Source of the DNA: an uncultured Acetatifactor sp.
Lineage (GTDB): Bacteria > Bacillota > Clostridia > Lachnospirales > Lachnospiraceae
Direction of reading: 5' to 3'
Length of the DNA: 20,430 nt
NCBI GenBank assembly: GCA_910577035.1
Contig: CAJTKW010000073.1
Location: forward strand, 1 to 20,430
Shown: piece by piece, positions 13,911 through 20,430 of the stretch
Layout: each line of letters begins with the position of its first letter
Numbering within the stretch: the first letter of the stretch is position 1
Position numbers and translations under genes: made by a program
Notes under the pieces: model-generated
What the model was told of the DNA's origin: nothing
What the model saw: the letters and a program-made list of their open reading frames with translations, nothing else
Databases searched by the model: none

Positions 13911-14921
13911 TTGAATATTAATATCTATTATGGCGGAAGAGGACTGATTGATGATCCCACACTGTTTGTGATAAATAAAATGCAGGAGATTCTGGAGGAG
14001 CTTCGTGTCAAGGTGACCAGATATAATCTGTATGAGTGTAAAAGCACGATCTCCACGCTTCCTCAGACATTGAAGGAGGCGGACGGAATCATACTTGCAT
14101 CTACTGTGGAATGGCATGGCGTGGGCGGCTATATGCAGCAGTTTCTGGATTCGTGCTGGCTGTTTGGGGATAAGGAAAAGATTGCAAAGCTTTACATGTG
14201 TCCTATCGTTATGTCCACCACATACGGAGAGCGATACGGGAAGCTTGATCTGGAGAACGCCTGGGAGATTCTGGGCGGTCTGCCCTGCAGTGGGTTATGC
14301 GGTTATATTGAAAATACGGTTATGCTGGAAATGAACGAGCAGTATATCCGTATTATTGAGAAAAAGGCTGAGAATCTGTACAGGACGATTAACCAGAAGG
14401 TGGCTTGCTTCCCGGCCAGCAGTCAGGCTGTGAAACAGAGAATTGCGGTACCAACCCCGAATGATTTGACGCCGCAGGAGACGGAGCAGTTGTCGCAATA
14501 TGTATCGGATGACAGCTATGTGCAGCGGCAGAAACAGGATATACAGGAGCTGACGAGTCTGTTCAGGGATATTATGCTGAATGAGGAAGGCGGAGACAGC
14601 GAGGAAGAGAGTCTGGCGAGCCTGCGCCGTCATTTCAAGCCGCAGGCGGGATTCCATGCCACATATTCCATTGCCATTGAAGAAAAAAAGAAAAAGCTGA
14701 TTATTACGGTGGACGGGCAAAAGCTGGAGTGCTACTACGGGAATATCGAGCAGGCTGATGTAGAGATGCAGCTGCCCCGCGCGGCATTTGAGGAAATCAT
14801 CAGCGGCAGAATGACTTTCCAGAGAGCCTTTATGTCCGGATCCATGAAGACAAAGGGTGATTTCAGAATTTTGAGGACGCTGGATCAGCTGTTTCTGTTT
14901 GAAGCACAGAATGAAAAATAA
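13911..14921 (+). CDS. Flavodoxin-like oxidoreductase fused to SCP2 domain
   Basis: The protein has 336 residues from a TTG start preceded by TAGGAGGTG. Residues 1-175 look like an NAD(P)H-dependent FMN reductase/flavodoxin fold: MNINIYYGGRG, a D-G-I-I-L-A-S-T-V-E-W-H-G segment, LQQFLDS-type helix, VMSTTYGERYG and an LGGLPCSGLCGYIENT region. Residues about 245-336 resemble an SCP2 sterol-carrier domain (IAIEEKKKKLIITVDGQ, VEMQLPRAAFEEIISGRMTF, GSMKTKGDF), which binds lipophilic ligands. The middle segment is a charged linker. The combination suggests a redox enzyme with a hydrophobic-ligand module; substrate unknown. It starts 11 bases after the rhomboid gene, so the two are probably co-transcribed. 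Confidence 0.8.
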   Translation: MNINIYYGGRGLIDDPTLFVINKMQEILEELRVKVTRYNLYECKSTISTLPQTLKEADGIILASTVEWHGVGGYMQQFLDSCWLFGDKEKIAKLYMCPIVMSTTYGERYGKLDLENAWEILGGLPCSGLCGYIENTVMLEMNEQYIRIIEKKAENLYRTINQKVACFPASSQAVKQRIAVPTPNDLTPQETEQLSQYVSDDSYVQRQKQDIQELTSLFRDIMLNEEGGDSEEESLASLRRHFKPQAGFHATYSIAIEEKKKKLIITVDGQKLECYYGNIEQADVEMQLPRAAFEEIISGRMTFQRAFMSGSMKTKGDFRILRTLDQLFLFEAQNEK

Positions 14922-15048
14922 CGGATGCGTTTCGAAAAGCCCTGGTAAACGCCCTGTATAAGGCAGTTCTGGAATTTGCAACAAGTGTATGCGAAACGGC
15001 AGGCTGTAATTGCAAAAACATAATACATTGTAGTAGGAGGAAAAGCAC

Positions 15049-15459
15049 GTGAAAAAGCAAGACTGTATTTTCTGCAAAATAGCGGCGGGAGAGATTCCGT
15101 CTAAAACATTGTATGAGGATGAAAAATTCAGGGTGATCCTGGATCTTGGGCCGGCCACGAGGGGGCACGCACTGATCCTGCCAAAGGAACATTCGGCGGA
15201 TTTATATGTGTTACCGGAAGAGACGGCGGGGGAAGCGATGAAGCTGGCGAAAAAAATGGCACTGCTTCTGCGGGATAAACTTCACTGTGAAGGGCTGAAT
15301 CTGGTGCAGAATAACGGAGAGGTAGCGGGACAGACCGTTTCTCATTTTCATCTGCATTTGATTCCCAGATACAGTGACGACGGACAGAAGATTAACTGGA
15401 TTCCTTCCAGCCCGACGCAGGAAGAGCTGGAAGCCGTAAGAAAGGAAATTGCGGAGTAA
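15049..15459 (+). CDS. HIT family nucleotide-binding protein
   Basis: The protein is a small cytoplasmic nucleotide hydrolase or transferase of the Hint branch, 136 residues from a GTG start with a strong TAGGAGG site. The histidine triad reads HFHLHLIP. The N-terminal CIFCKIAAGEIPS carries the CxxC often binding zinc in this branch, and GHALILPKEH is the usual second motif. Such proteins hydrolyse AMP-lysine or similar phosphoramidates. It is separated from the preceding gene by 127 bases in which I see no convincing promoter. Its stop is directly followed by the fumarase ATG, so the pair is translated together. Confidence 0.93.
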   Translation: MKKQDCIFCKIAAGEIPSKTLYEDEKFRVILDLGPATRGHALILPKEHSADLYVLPEETAGEAMKLAKKMALLLRDKLHCEGLNLVQNNGEVAGQTVSHFHLHLIPRYSDDGQKINWIPSSPTQEELEAVRKEIAE

Positions 15460-16302
15460 ATGCGTACAATAGATGTAGAGGAAATAATCAGCAGCATCAG
15501 GGAAATGTGTATCGAGGCGAACCATTTTTTGTCTGAGGACATGAAATGTGCCATGAAGTGCGCAGAGGAGAGGGAAGACTCTCCTCTGGGAAGGCAGATT
15601 TTAGCTCAGCTGGGGGAGAATCTGGAGATTGCGGGCCGGGAGATGATTCCCATTTGCCAGGACACCGGCATGGCAGTGGTTTTCCTGGAGGTCGGACAGG
15701 AGATACACTTTACGGGCGGGCTGTTGGAGGATGCCGTCAATGAAGGAGTGCGTCAGGGATATATCCAAGGTTATCTGCGGAAATCCATCGTAGGGGATCC
15801 GTTGATCCGGGAAAATACTAAGGATAATACTCCGGCCGTGATTCATTATGAAATTGTACCGGGAGATAAGGTCAGAATCACCGTGGCACCGAAGGGCTTT
15901 GGCAGTGAAAATATGAGCCGTGTGTTTATGCTGAAGCCGGCGGACGGTGTGGAAGGTGTGAAGGAAGCGGTGCTGACTGCGGTAAAAGATGCCGGGCCGA
16001 ACGCATGCCCGCCCATGGTGGTGGGAGTGGGGATCGGCGGCACCTTTGAAAAGTGTGCCCTGTTAGCGAAGAAGGCATTGACCCGGCCCGTGGACGAGCG
16101 TTCCCGAATTCCCTATGTCAAGGAGCTGGAAGAGGAACTGCTGGAAAAGATTAACTGTTCCGGCATTGGCCCCGGCGGATTGGGGGGAAAGACTACTGCC
16201 CTTGCCGTCAACATCAATACATATCCGACGCATATTGCGGGGCTGCCGGTGGCTGTAAATATTTGCTGCCATGTGAATCGTCATGTGGTGCGGGAACTAT
16301 AA
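15460..16302 (+). CDS. Fumarate hydratase class I, alpha subunit
   Basis: This is the iron-sulfur subunit of the two-component class I fumarase / L(+)-tartrate dehydratase family, which interconverts fumarate and malate by hydration. It has 280 residues, the normal alpha-subunit length. Cluster-region cysteines are seen in PICQDTGMAV, in PNACPPMVVGVGIGG and near the C-terminus (VNICCHVNRH). KGFGSENMSRVFML and GIGPGGLGGKTTALAV are also family motifs. ATG 15460 follows the HIT stop with no spacer. The beta subunit follows after a 136-base gap. Fumarase is more likely than tartrate dehydratase, but sequence alone does not separate them. Confidence 0.93.
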   Translation: MRTIDVEEIISSIREMCIEANHFLSEDMKCAMKCAEEREDSPLGRQILAQLGENLEIAGREMIPICQDTGMAVVFLEVGQEIHFTGGLLEDAVNEGVRQGYIQGYLRKSIVGDPLIRENTKDNTPAVIHYEIVPGDKVRITVAPKGFGSENMSRVFMLKPADGVEGVKEAVLTAVKDAGPNACPPMVVGVGIGGTFEKCALLAKKALTRPVDERSRIPYVKELEEELLEKINCSGIGPGGLGGKTTALAVNINTYPTHIAGLPVAVNICCHVNRHVVREL

Positions 16303-16307
16303 CGTAT

Positions 16308-16358
16308 AGGAATAGAATGAGAATGCGGCACTTTTCCGGAAAGTTTATGGTTATTCCT
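16308..16358 (+). other. Nested inverted repeats between fumarase subunit genes
   Basis: AGGAATA (16308-16314) can pair with TATTCCT (16352-16358), enclosing the hairpin ACTTT-TCCGG-AAAGT. It lies in the 136-base gap between the two subunit genes and could set their relative expression by processing or attenuation. No T run follows. Confidence 0.3.
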
Positions 16359-16438
16359 TGGCAGTGTGTTGGATGGGCTTTCGGGGGTTCACAGATTAAT
16401 TAAGGTAAGCTGCCGTGAGCAGCGGAATGAGAGAAAAA

Positions 16439-16966
16439 ATGGAGAGACATGTAAATGCGCCTCTTTCTAAGGAGACGGCAGCAGAACTGAAGGCGGGGGA
16501 TTATGTGTACCTGACCGGGATCATCTATACGGCCCGGGATGCGGCACACAAACGAATGTATGAGGCGTTGGAACGGGGGGAGCAGCTTCCTCTGGAACTG
16601 GAAAACAATATCATTTATTACATGGGGCCGTCTCCGGCAAGACCCGGCAGGCCCATCGGATCTGCAGGACCTACCACATCCAGCAGGATGGATAAGTATG
16701 CTCCTGCCCTTCTGGATCTCGGATTAACGGGAATGATCGGGAAAGGAAAGAGAAACAATGCGGTCAGGGACGCGATTGTAAAAAACGGCGCGGTGTACTT
16801 TGCGGCAGTGGGCGGCGCGGGGGCATTGCTTTCACGATCCATCGTTTCGGCGGAGGTCATAGCCTATGATGATCTGGGAACGGAAGCAATCCGCAGGCTG
16901 GAGGTAAAGGACTTTCCGGTTATCGTGGTGATGGACGCGGAAGGGAATAACCTATATGGTGCTTAA
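16439..16966 (+). CDS. Fumarate hydratase class I, beta subunit
   Basis: This is the partner subunit of the class I fumarase, about 175 residues. The start chosen is ATG 16439, giving MERHVNAPLSKE, the usual opening of this subunit; upstream in-frame GTG 16415 and ATG 16427 are alternatives, and none has a strong ribosome site. Family motifs: AGDYVYLTGIIYTARDAAHKRM, GPTTSSRMDKYAP, GLTGMIGKGKRN, and AAVGGAGALLSRSI. With the alpha subunit it makes the heteromeric enzyme used in the reductive or oxidative C4 branch of anaerobic metabolism. No obvious terminator follows; the next 230 bases are hairpin-rich and non-coding. Confidence 0.92.
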   Translation: MERHVNAPLSKETAAELKAGDYVYLTGIIYTARDAAHKRMYEALERGEQLPLELENNIIYYMGPSPARPGRPIGSAGPTTSSRMDKYAPALLDLGLTGMIGKGKRNNAVRDAIVKNGAVYFAAVGGAGALLSRSIVSAEVIAYDDLGTEAIRRLEVKDFPVIVVMDAEGNNLYGA

Positions 16967-17003
16967 TCAGGACAATATGTGTTTTTGGGTATTTATGTCA
17001 TAT

Positions 17004-17098
17004 CCTTACGGCGTTTTTATCCGGGCTTGAGTCGCGGCAGAGCCGCGGCATGGGAGCTAGTGCGGCATTTGACATGATTCCGCAGTACATTCGTAAGG
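17004..17098 (+). ncRNA. Candidate structured RNA or repeat element (three-way junction)
   Basis: In the non-coding stretch 16967-17203, CCTTACG (17004-17010) and CGTAAGG (17092-17098) form a perfect 7-bp outer helix. It encloses two hairpins: CGCGGC-AGA-GCCGCG (17033-17047), and TGCGG/CCGCA (17061-17084) with an inner CAT/ATG pairing. A T-rich run follows at about 17104. It matches no riboswitch class I can name. It could be a cis leader, a small RNA, a 3' end for the fumarase mRNA, or a dispersed repeat. Confidence 0.35.
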
Positions 17099-17203
17099 GA
17101 GTTATTTTTGTATTACTATATGAAATAAGTGGTATTATCTACTTTTTTGTGAGTGTGGGGTTGGAAGTTGAAGGTGAAGGGAAATTTTAATAGGAAAAAG
17201 CGA

Positions 17204-17232
17204 TTGACAAACGGGGCAGACATGGGTATAAT
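17204..17232 (+). promoter_or_regulatory. Consensus promoter for tRNA-Ser
   Basis: TTGACA (17204-17209) and TATAAT (17227-17232) are perfect consensus boxes with a 17-base spacer, 64 bases before the tRNA. A short palindrome CTTACG-T-CGTAAG lies just after the -10 box. Confidence 0.9.
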
Positions 17233-17296
17233 AATTCTTACGTCGTAAGTCATAGGCGTAGCAATCAAATATTGGCAGAGTCGTGGTTCGGATCAT

Positions 17297-17384
17297 GGAG
17301 AAATACTCAAGAGGCCGAAGAGGCGCCCCTGCTAAGGGTGTAGGTCGGGCAACCGGCGCGAGGGTTCAAATCCCTCTTTCTCCG
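17297..17384 (+). tRNA. tRNA-Ser (anticodon GCU)
   Basis: An 88-base cloverleaf. The acceptor stem is GGAGAAA with TTTCTCC, followed by discriminator G. The anticodon stem is CGCCC/GGGTG around loop CTGCTAA, giving anticodon GCT (reads AGC/AGU). A long variable arm typical of serine tRNAs is present, and the T arm is GAGGG-TTCAAAT-CCCTC. CCA is not encoded (GTTAGC follows). It has its own promoter and terminator, so it is a single-gene unit. Confidence 0.95.
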
Positions 17385-17408
17385 TTAGCAAATCTGCCAG
17401 GTGAGTGC

Positions 17409-17444
17409 GGGAGATGTCTGCAAAGCAGATGTCTCCTGTTTTTT
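17409..17444 (+). terminator. Rho-independent terminator of the tRNA unit
   Basis: GGAGATGTCTGC (17410-17421) pairs with GCAGATGTCTCC (17425-17436) through 12 pairs including two G-U wobbles, with loop AAA. It is followed after TG by six T residues (17439-17444). Confidence 0.9.
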
Positions 17445-17601
17445 GACTTAACAGGAAACTGCGCCGTCAGGCGCGTGCAGTAAGATCCACTGGTGCCAAA
17501 AGGGGATCTCCCGTGAAACATAGCATCTTCTCCATACTTTTTTCGGCACAGGAAATGGTGCTGTAGTTCTTTGGCTCTTAGGTTTGGCCTGGTTTAAATG
17601 C
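17445..17601. other. Non-coding gap with small inverted repeats
   Basis: Between the tRNA terminator and the next promoter I see no gene. It contains imperfect ACTGCGCC/GGCGC-GT-GCAGT arms (17458-17482) and AGATCC/GGATCT arms (about 17484-17511), both without T runs. They could be remnants of a repeat. I find no duplicated tRNA 3' end, so no attachment site. Confidence 0.4.
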
Positions 17602-17630
17602 TTGACATATTGATGAGGGTAAATTATAAT
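17602..17630 (+). promoter_or_regulatory. Consensus promoter of the lipoprotein gene
   Basis: TTGACA (17602-17607), 17-base spacer, TATAAT (17625-17630): a perfect sigma-A promoter. The start would be near 17637, leaving a leader of about 120 bases that includes a small ACAGG-TCTGCG-CCTGT hairpin before the ribosome site. Confidence 0.88.
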
Positions 17631-17759
17631 GATAAGGCTTTGTGGGCTTGCGGTTTTCGGCATGGAAATTGTTGTGGCTGTGAAATAATCCAGGCATACT
17701 TTTCTATAAACAATACAGGTCTGCGCCTGTGGCAAAAAGCTTTTATGGAGGAATCCCTT

Positions 17760-20120
17760 ATGCAAAGCATACATCAAAAAATGAGCCAAAGATATATTAA
17801 ATTGGTCTTTCCACTCTTCCTGACAGCTTCTTTTCTGCTGTCCGGCTGCGGGGATTCCTCTCAGCCTTCGGTCCAGGGAAATGTTGTTCAATCCATCACC
17901 GGGCAGACATCGGATGCGGCTGTCGACTCCCGGTACTATCAAATTACGGAAAAAGCTATATCAGACCCTAAAACCGATTTTGAACAAGCCCCGGAAAACC
18001 GGGGGAAAAACTACTTCTCTTATATGACGGATTCCGCTTTTGCGGATTCTGCCTTAGCGGACGCACCGATCGAACTTTCCCTTACAGACCGTTTCTCCGC
18101 AGACGGAAAGTTGGTTTTGCTGTATAATATCACATACGTAACAGATGATCTGTCGGTGGTACCGATAACTGACAGCTATTGTCTCTATGTACTGGATGCT
18201 CCCTATGAGCAGTGGCAGTGCCTTTCTCTGTCTTCAAGTGATTGGGCGATTCACAATTCCGACGGCTCGGTATTTACTCCCAGGTTCTCAGGCATTGCCG
18301 GTATCAGTGAAGACGGTGTTTATCTTACCATGTCCGAGGGCATTGCATTTTATGGCTGGGACGGAACCGGCAGGCTTCTGGAAAGGCCCGGTATGGATGC
18401 GGTCCTTCCGGATTTCAGGATGTACTCCGCGGATGGAACGCTGTATGCCATTTCTTCCGGAGGTTTGACTCCCGGCAGTGTTACCTCTTATGACGATAAT
18501 TTTAAACCCGGGCAGAGCCGGAATCTGGAAAACAGTTTGTGCGGTTTATTTTCCTCCGGCTCTGAAAGCCTGTGGTATGGCTTTGACGGGGAGCAGAATC
18601 TCGCGGTCTGGGACAAGCCAAACGGGACTGTACTTTTTTCACTGGGAAGCATGGTAAGTTCCCAATTTGAGTTCCTGCTTACCCGGACCGCTGCCGGAGA
18701 GTTCATCCTGGCGGATGTCAGCGGCATTTGGGCAGGAGACGGCAGTGCTCCCCTGCAAAAGGTTTTCTCCTTTGCCGAAAACGGCTATAGTCTGCAGGAA
18801 CTGCTTGCCTTAAGCGCCAACCAGGACGACAGTTTTTCTCTTGTTGTAAGGTTTGAGGATATATTATATTTATTGACGCTGGAAGAGACAGAAGATGCTG
18901 ACAGGCAGGAAATCACCCTGGTTTCCTCCGATACGGCATCATTGGAAGCGGTGATTGCAGCCTTTAACAGACAGGATAAAGAATATCGTGTTGTTCTCGT
19001 CAATCCCTTTGAGTCAGGAGACATCAATACTTTTTGCCAGCAGATGCAGTTGGAACTGTCTGCAGGCAGAGGGCCCGATCTGATGGATGCCTGGATCATT
19101 GACATGGAGGGCTGTATTCAAAACGGCTATATCGCCCCCCTGGATGACATCATGGAAAATCCTTCCGATTATTGGGCGGCCAGTATGGAAAGTGGCAAAG
19201 TGAATGGCAGTTTATATGGTCTTACATACCGTTTCATGCTTTCTTCCCTGTTTGTGTCCGAGTCTCTGGCGGGAGACTTGGATGCCTGGACTCTGGAGCA
19301 GATGATGGATGCTGTTCAAAATTCTCCTTCCAAAGCTCTTCAGATGGGACTTGACAGCATGGGGATCGTATTGCAGTATGGTTTGGCAGATCGGGATAAT
19401 CAGCGGTTCATTGATTACGGTGCGGGGGAGAGTCACTTGGCGGAGCAGCCGTTTCTTGATTTTCTGCAATTTGCAAAAAAGTACGGGGACAACCTGTACT
19501 ACGCCGATACGAGCTGCGAGGAGGCGGCGGACTATTATCGGGAGGGTATGCTGGCGGCATTATATCTGACAATGTATCAACCCCAGGACTTCCTTTTTGT
19601 TCCCGGCTGCTTTCAGGGAAAAGAGGTCCCGATCGGTATGCCCGCCGCTCAGGGCCGTGGTATCTATGTGGAGTCTGCCCAAATATGTTTAAACAGTAAT
19701 TCTCCGTCCGAGGCGGGCGCAAAAGAATTTCTGCGCTATCTGGTGTCATCGGAGGGACAGCTTAAGTTCCATCAAAGCGGCCGCATCAAGATCAAGGCCG
19801 GTTTCTCCTGCCGCAGGGACGTGACGGAGCTCCTTCTGGACGAATATCAGAAGAAGGCAAAGAAGAATGCGGATGCAGGCCAGTTAAGCACTGCAAGCCT
19901 TTGGGGCATTTCTGCGGATCAGACTCCCCTGACAGATGAGCAGCTAGAGCAGTTCTGGGCTCTGCTTGAGAATGCTCAGCCTGAACCTTCGATTCCGGCT
20001 GAATTGGAGGCTATAGTCCGGGAGGAGCTGGCTCCTTACTTTGCCGGGGACTGCTCTGCGGAGGAGGCCGCCGGGAAGCTGGATAACAGAGTGCAGCTCT
20101 ATTTGGATGAGCGAAAATAA
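17760..20120 (+). CDS. Solute-binding-like lipoprotein with long N-terminal domain
   Basis: This is a 786-residue surface lipoprotein. ATG 17760 is chosen over an upstream open frame because TGGAGG lies 8 bases ahead and a lipoprotein signal follows at once: basic start, hydrophobic core LVFPLFLTASF, lipobox LLSGC with Cys30. The promoter also lies inside the longer frame. Residues about 50-385 consist of repeated short strands with W/Y-G-D turns (FYGWDGTGRLLERPG, MYSADGTLYAISSGG, LWYGFDGEQNLAVWD), suggesting a beta-propeller-like sensor domain. From about 388 the sequence fits an ABC-type solute-binding fold: TASLEAVIAAFNRQDKEYRV, SAGRGPDLMDAW, SLYGLTYRFMLSSLF, KEFLRYLVSSEGQLKFHQ. No permease or ATPase gene is adjacent, so it may be a sensor or orphan binding protein rather than part of a transporter. 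Confidence 0.85.
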   Translation: MQSIHQKMSQRYIKLVFPLFLTASFLLSGCGDSSQPSVQGNVVQSITGQTSDAAVDSRYYQITEKAISDPKTDFEQAPENRGKNYFSYMTDSAFADSALADAPIELSLTDRFSADGKLVLLYNITYVTDDLSVVPITDSYCLYVLDAPYEQWQCLSLSSSDWAIHNSDGSVFTPRFSGIAGISEDGVYLTMSEGIAFYGWDGTGRLLERPGMDAVLPDFRMYSADGTLYAISSGGLTPGSVTSYDDNFKPGQSRNLENSLCGLFSSGSESLWYGFDGEQNLAVWDKPNGTVLFSLGSMVSSQFEFLLTRTAAGEFILADVSGIWAGDGSAPLQKVFSFAENGYSLQELLALSANQDDSFSLVVRFEDILYLLTLEETEDADRQEITLVSSDTASLEAVIAAFNRQDKEYRVVLVNPFESGDINTFCQQMQLELSAGRGPDLMDAWIIDMEGCIQNGYIAPLDDIMENPSDYWAASMESGKVNGSLYGLTYRFMLSSLFVSESLAGDLDAWTLEQMMDAVQNSPSKALQMGLDSMGIVLQYGLADRDNQRFIDYGAGESHLAEQPFLDFLQFAKKYGDNLYYADTSCEEAADYYREGMLAALYLTMYQPQDFLFVPGCFQGKEVPIGMPAAQGRGIYVESAQICLNSNSPSEAGAKEFLRYLVSSEGQLKFHQSGRIKIKAGFSCRRDVTELLLDEYQKKAKKNADAGQLSTASLWGISADQTPLTDEQLEQFWALLENAQPEPSIPAELEAIVREELAPYFAGDCSAEEAAGKLDNRVQLYLDERK

Positions 20121-20123
20121 ATT

Positions 20124-20149
20124 TCCTGCCATACAGTAATATGCAGGAT
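20124..20149 (+). other. Imperfect hairpin after the lipoprotein gene
   Basis: TCCTGC...GCAGGA arms with an inner ATA/TAT pairing lie four bases after the stop codon. The T run expected of an intrinsic terminator is absent. A CGGG/CCCG pairing followed by six T residues near 20218-20237 could be a weak downstream terminator. Confidence 0.3.
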
Positions 20150-20257
20150 TCGTAACCGTTCAGATACCCCTGCCGCGTAGTCAAAATTGCGTTCCTATGC
20201 AGTTTTACGAGACTTTCGGGCGCCAACCCCCGTTTTTTGCGTTTTGTGTGCATCAGC

Positions 20258-20289
20258 GTAACGGTTCAGTGTCCTGTCTGAACTGTTAC
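20258..20289 (+). repeat. Inverted repeat with an extra direct copy
   Basis: GTAACGGTTCAG (20258-20269) pairs with CTGAACTGTTAC (20278-20289), 12 positions with one G-U, around an 8-base loop. A third related copy, GTAACCGTTCAG, lies at 20152-20163 in direct orientation. Together they frame about 140 non-coding bases and look like ends of a small repeat element. Confidence 0.45.
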
Positions 20290-20327
20290 CGGGATTCTGC
20301 AATTCTGCAAATGCCGTAAAAAAAATA

Positions 20328-20356
20328 TTGACAAATTGTCCAAGTTAGGATATTAT
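20328..20356 (+). promoter_or_regulatory. Promoter for a gene beyond the window, with leader
   Basis: TTGACA (20328-20333) and TATTAT (20351-20356) have a 17-base spacer. The following leader runs to the window end and contains ATCGGCG (20394-20400) able to pair with CGCCGAT (20424-20430), with an inner CCC/GGG. No start codon with a good ribosome site appears, so a long structured leader is likely. I do not recognise its class. Confidence 0.65.
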
Positions 20357-20430
20357 AAAATTCCACCGTTAAAAACTCAAGTTTGGAAGCAAAATCGGCG
20401 TAACCCTTATAAACACTGGGCTGCGCCGAT

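Noticed and set aside
14295..15158. 287-codon minus-strand open frame
   Set aside because: Mostly antisense to the flavodoxin/SCP2 and HIT genes, with codon-shadow composition and no ribosome site or domain pattern.
17297..17600. Integrated element at tRNA-Ser
   Set aside because: No copy of the tRNA 3' end and no integrase nearby; the small inverted repeats alone do not make an attachment site.
17598..17759. 54-codon N-terminal extension of the lipoprotein
   Set aside because: It would place the promoter inside the coding region and bury the lipoprotein signal; the ATG at 17760 has its own ribosome site.
17448..17942. 164-codon minus-strand open frame over the lipoprotein promoter
   Set aside because: It crosses a perfect promoter and the signal peptide coding region of a solid gene and has no start context.
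1..20430. CRISPR array or insertion sequence
   Set aside because: No regularly spaced repeats and no transposase-like reading frame on either strand.

Overview
The window looks like a chromosomal segment of a motile, Gram-positive anaerobe of the Clostridia, most likely Lachnospiraceae. The evidence is a two-subunit class I fumarase, a BofA-type sporulation protein, a monoderm-style Tad (Flp) pilus locus with no secretin or other outer-membrane component, strong AGGAGG ribosome sites, frequent TTG/GTG starts and clostridial-type TTGACA/TATAAT promoters. Base composition looks even. I see no transposase, phage gene, CRISPR array or rRNA.

Layout. (1) 1-2618: the end of a flagellar locus, with a 5'-truncated flagellar-associated protein, flagellin and a FliS-type export chaperone. 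(2) 2568-3269: a YaaL-like (DUF2508) gene on the minus strand and a divergent bofA-like gene. These are the only housekeeping or sporulation genes here, and yaaL overlaps fliS tail to tail. (3) 3306-13216: one long plus-strand Tad pilus operon behind a TTGCCA-N17-TATAAT promoter. Its order is prepilin peptidase (TadV), TadZ, TadA ATPase, TadB, TadC, Flp pilin, DUF5702-like protein, a TadE-like pseudopilin with Cys/His repeats, a second prepilin peptidase, a small TadE-like pseudopilin and a DUF6382-like/FHA protein. Most junctions are overlaps or short gaps. The exceptions are a stem-loop gap before the pilin and a hairpin-rich insertion between the first pseudopilin and the second peptidase. 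(4) 13303-16966: a rhomboid protease, a flavodoxin-like/SCP2 fusion protein, a HIT protein and the two fumarase subunits. (5) 16967-17444: a hairpin-rich intergenic stretch, then tRNA-Ser(GCU) with its own consensus promoter and terminator. (6) 17602-20120: a monocistronic lipoprotein joining a long N-terminal domain to a solute-binding fold, with its own perfect promoter. (7) 20121-20430: inverted repeats, and a promoter plus leader for a gene beyond the window.

How it works together (inference from family knowledge): TadV and possibly the second peptidase mature the Flp pilin and the pseudopilins. TadA powers assembly through the TadB/TadC membrane platform, TadZ positions the machine, and the TadE-like and DUF5702 proteins act as minor pilins or surface parts. 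The FHA protein could couple assembly to Ser/Thr phosphorylation. The most unusual points are a large extracytoplasmic Ig-like insertion inside TadC, tandem metal-site-like Cys/His modules on a pseudopilin, a second prepilin peptidase with a GMAD motif in place of GxGD, and two unexplained structured intergenic elements.
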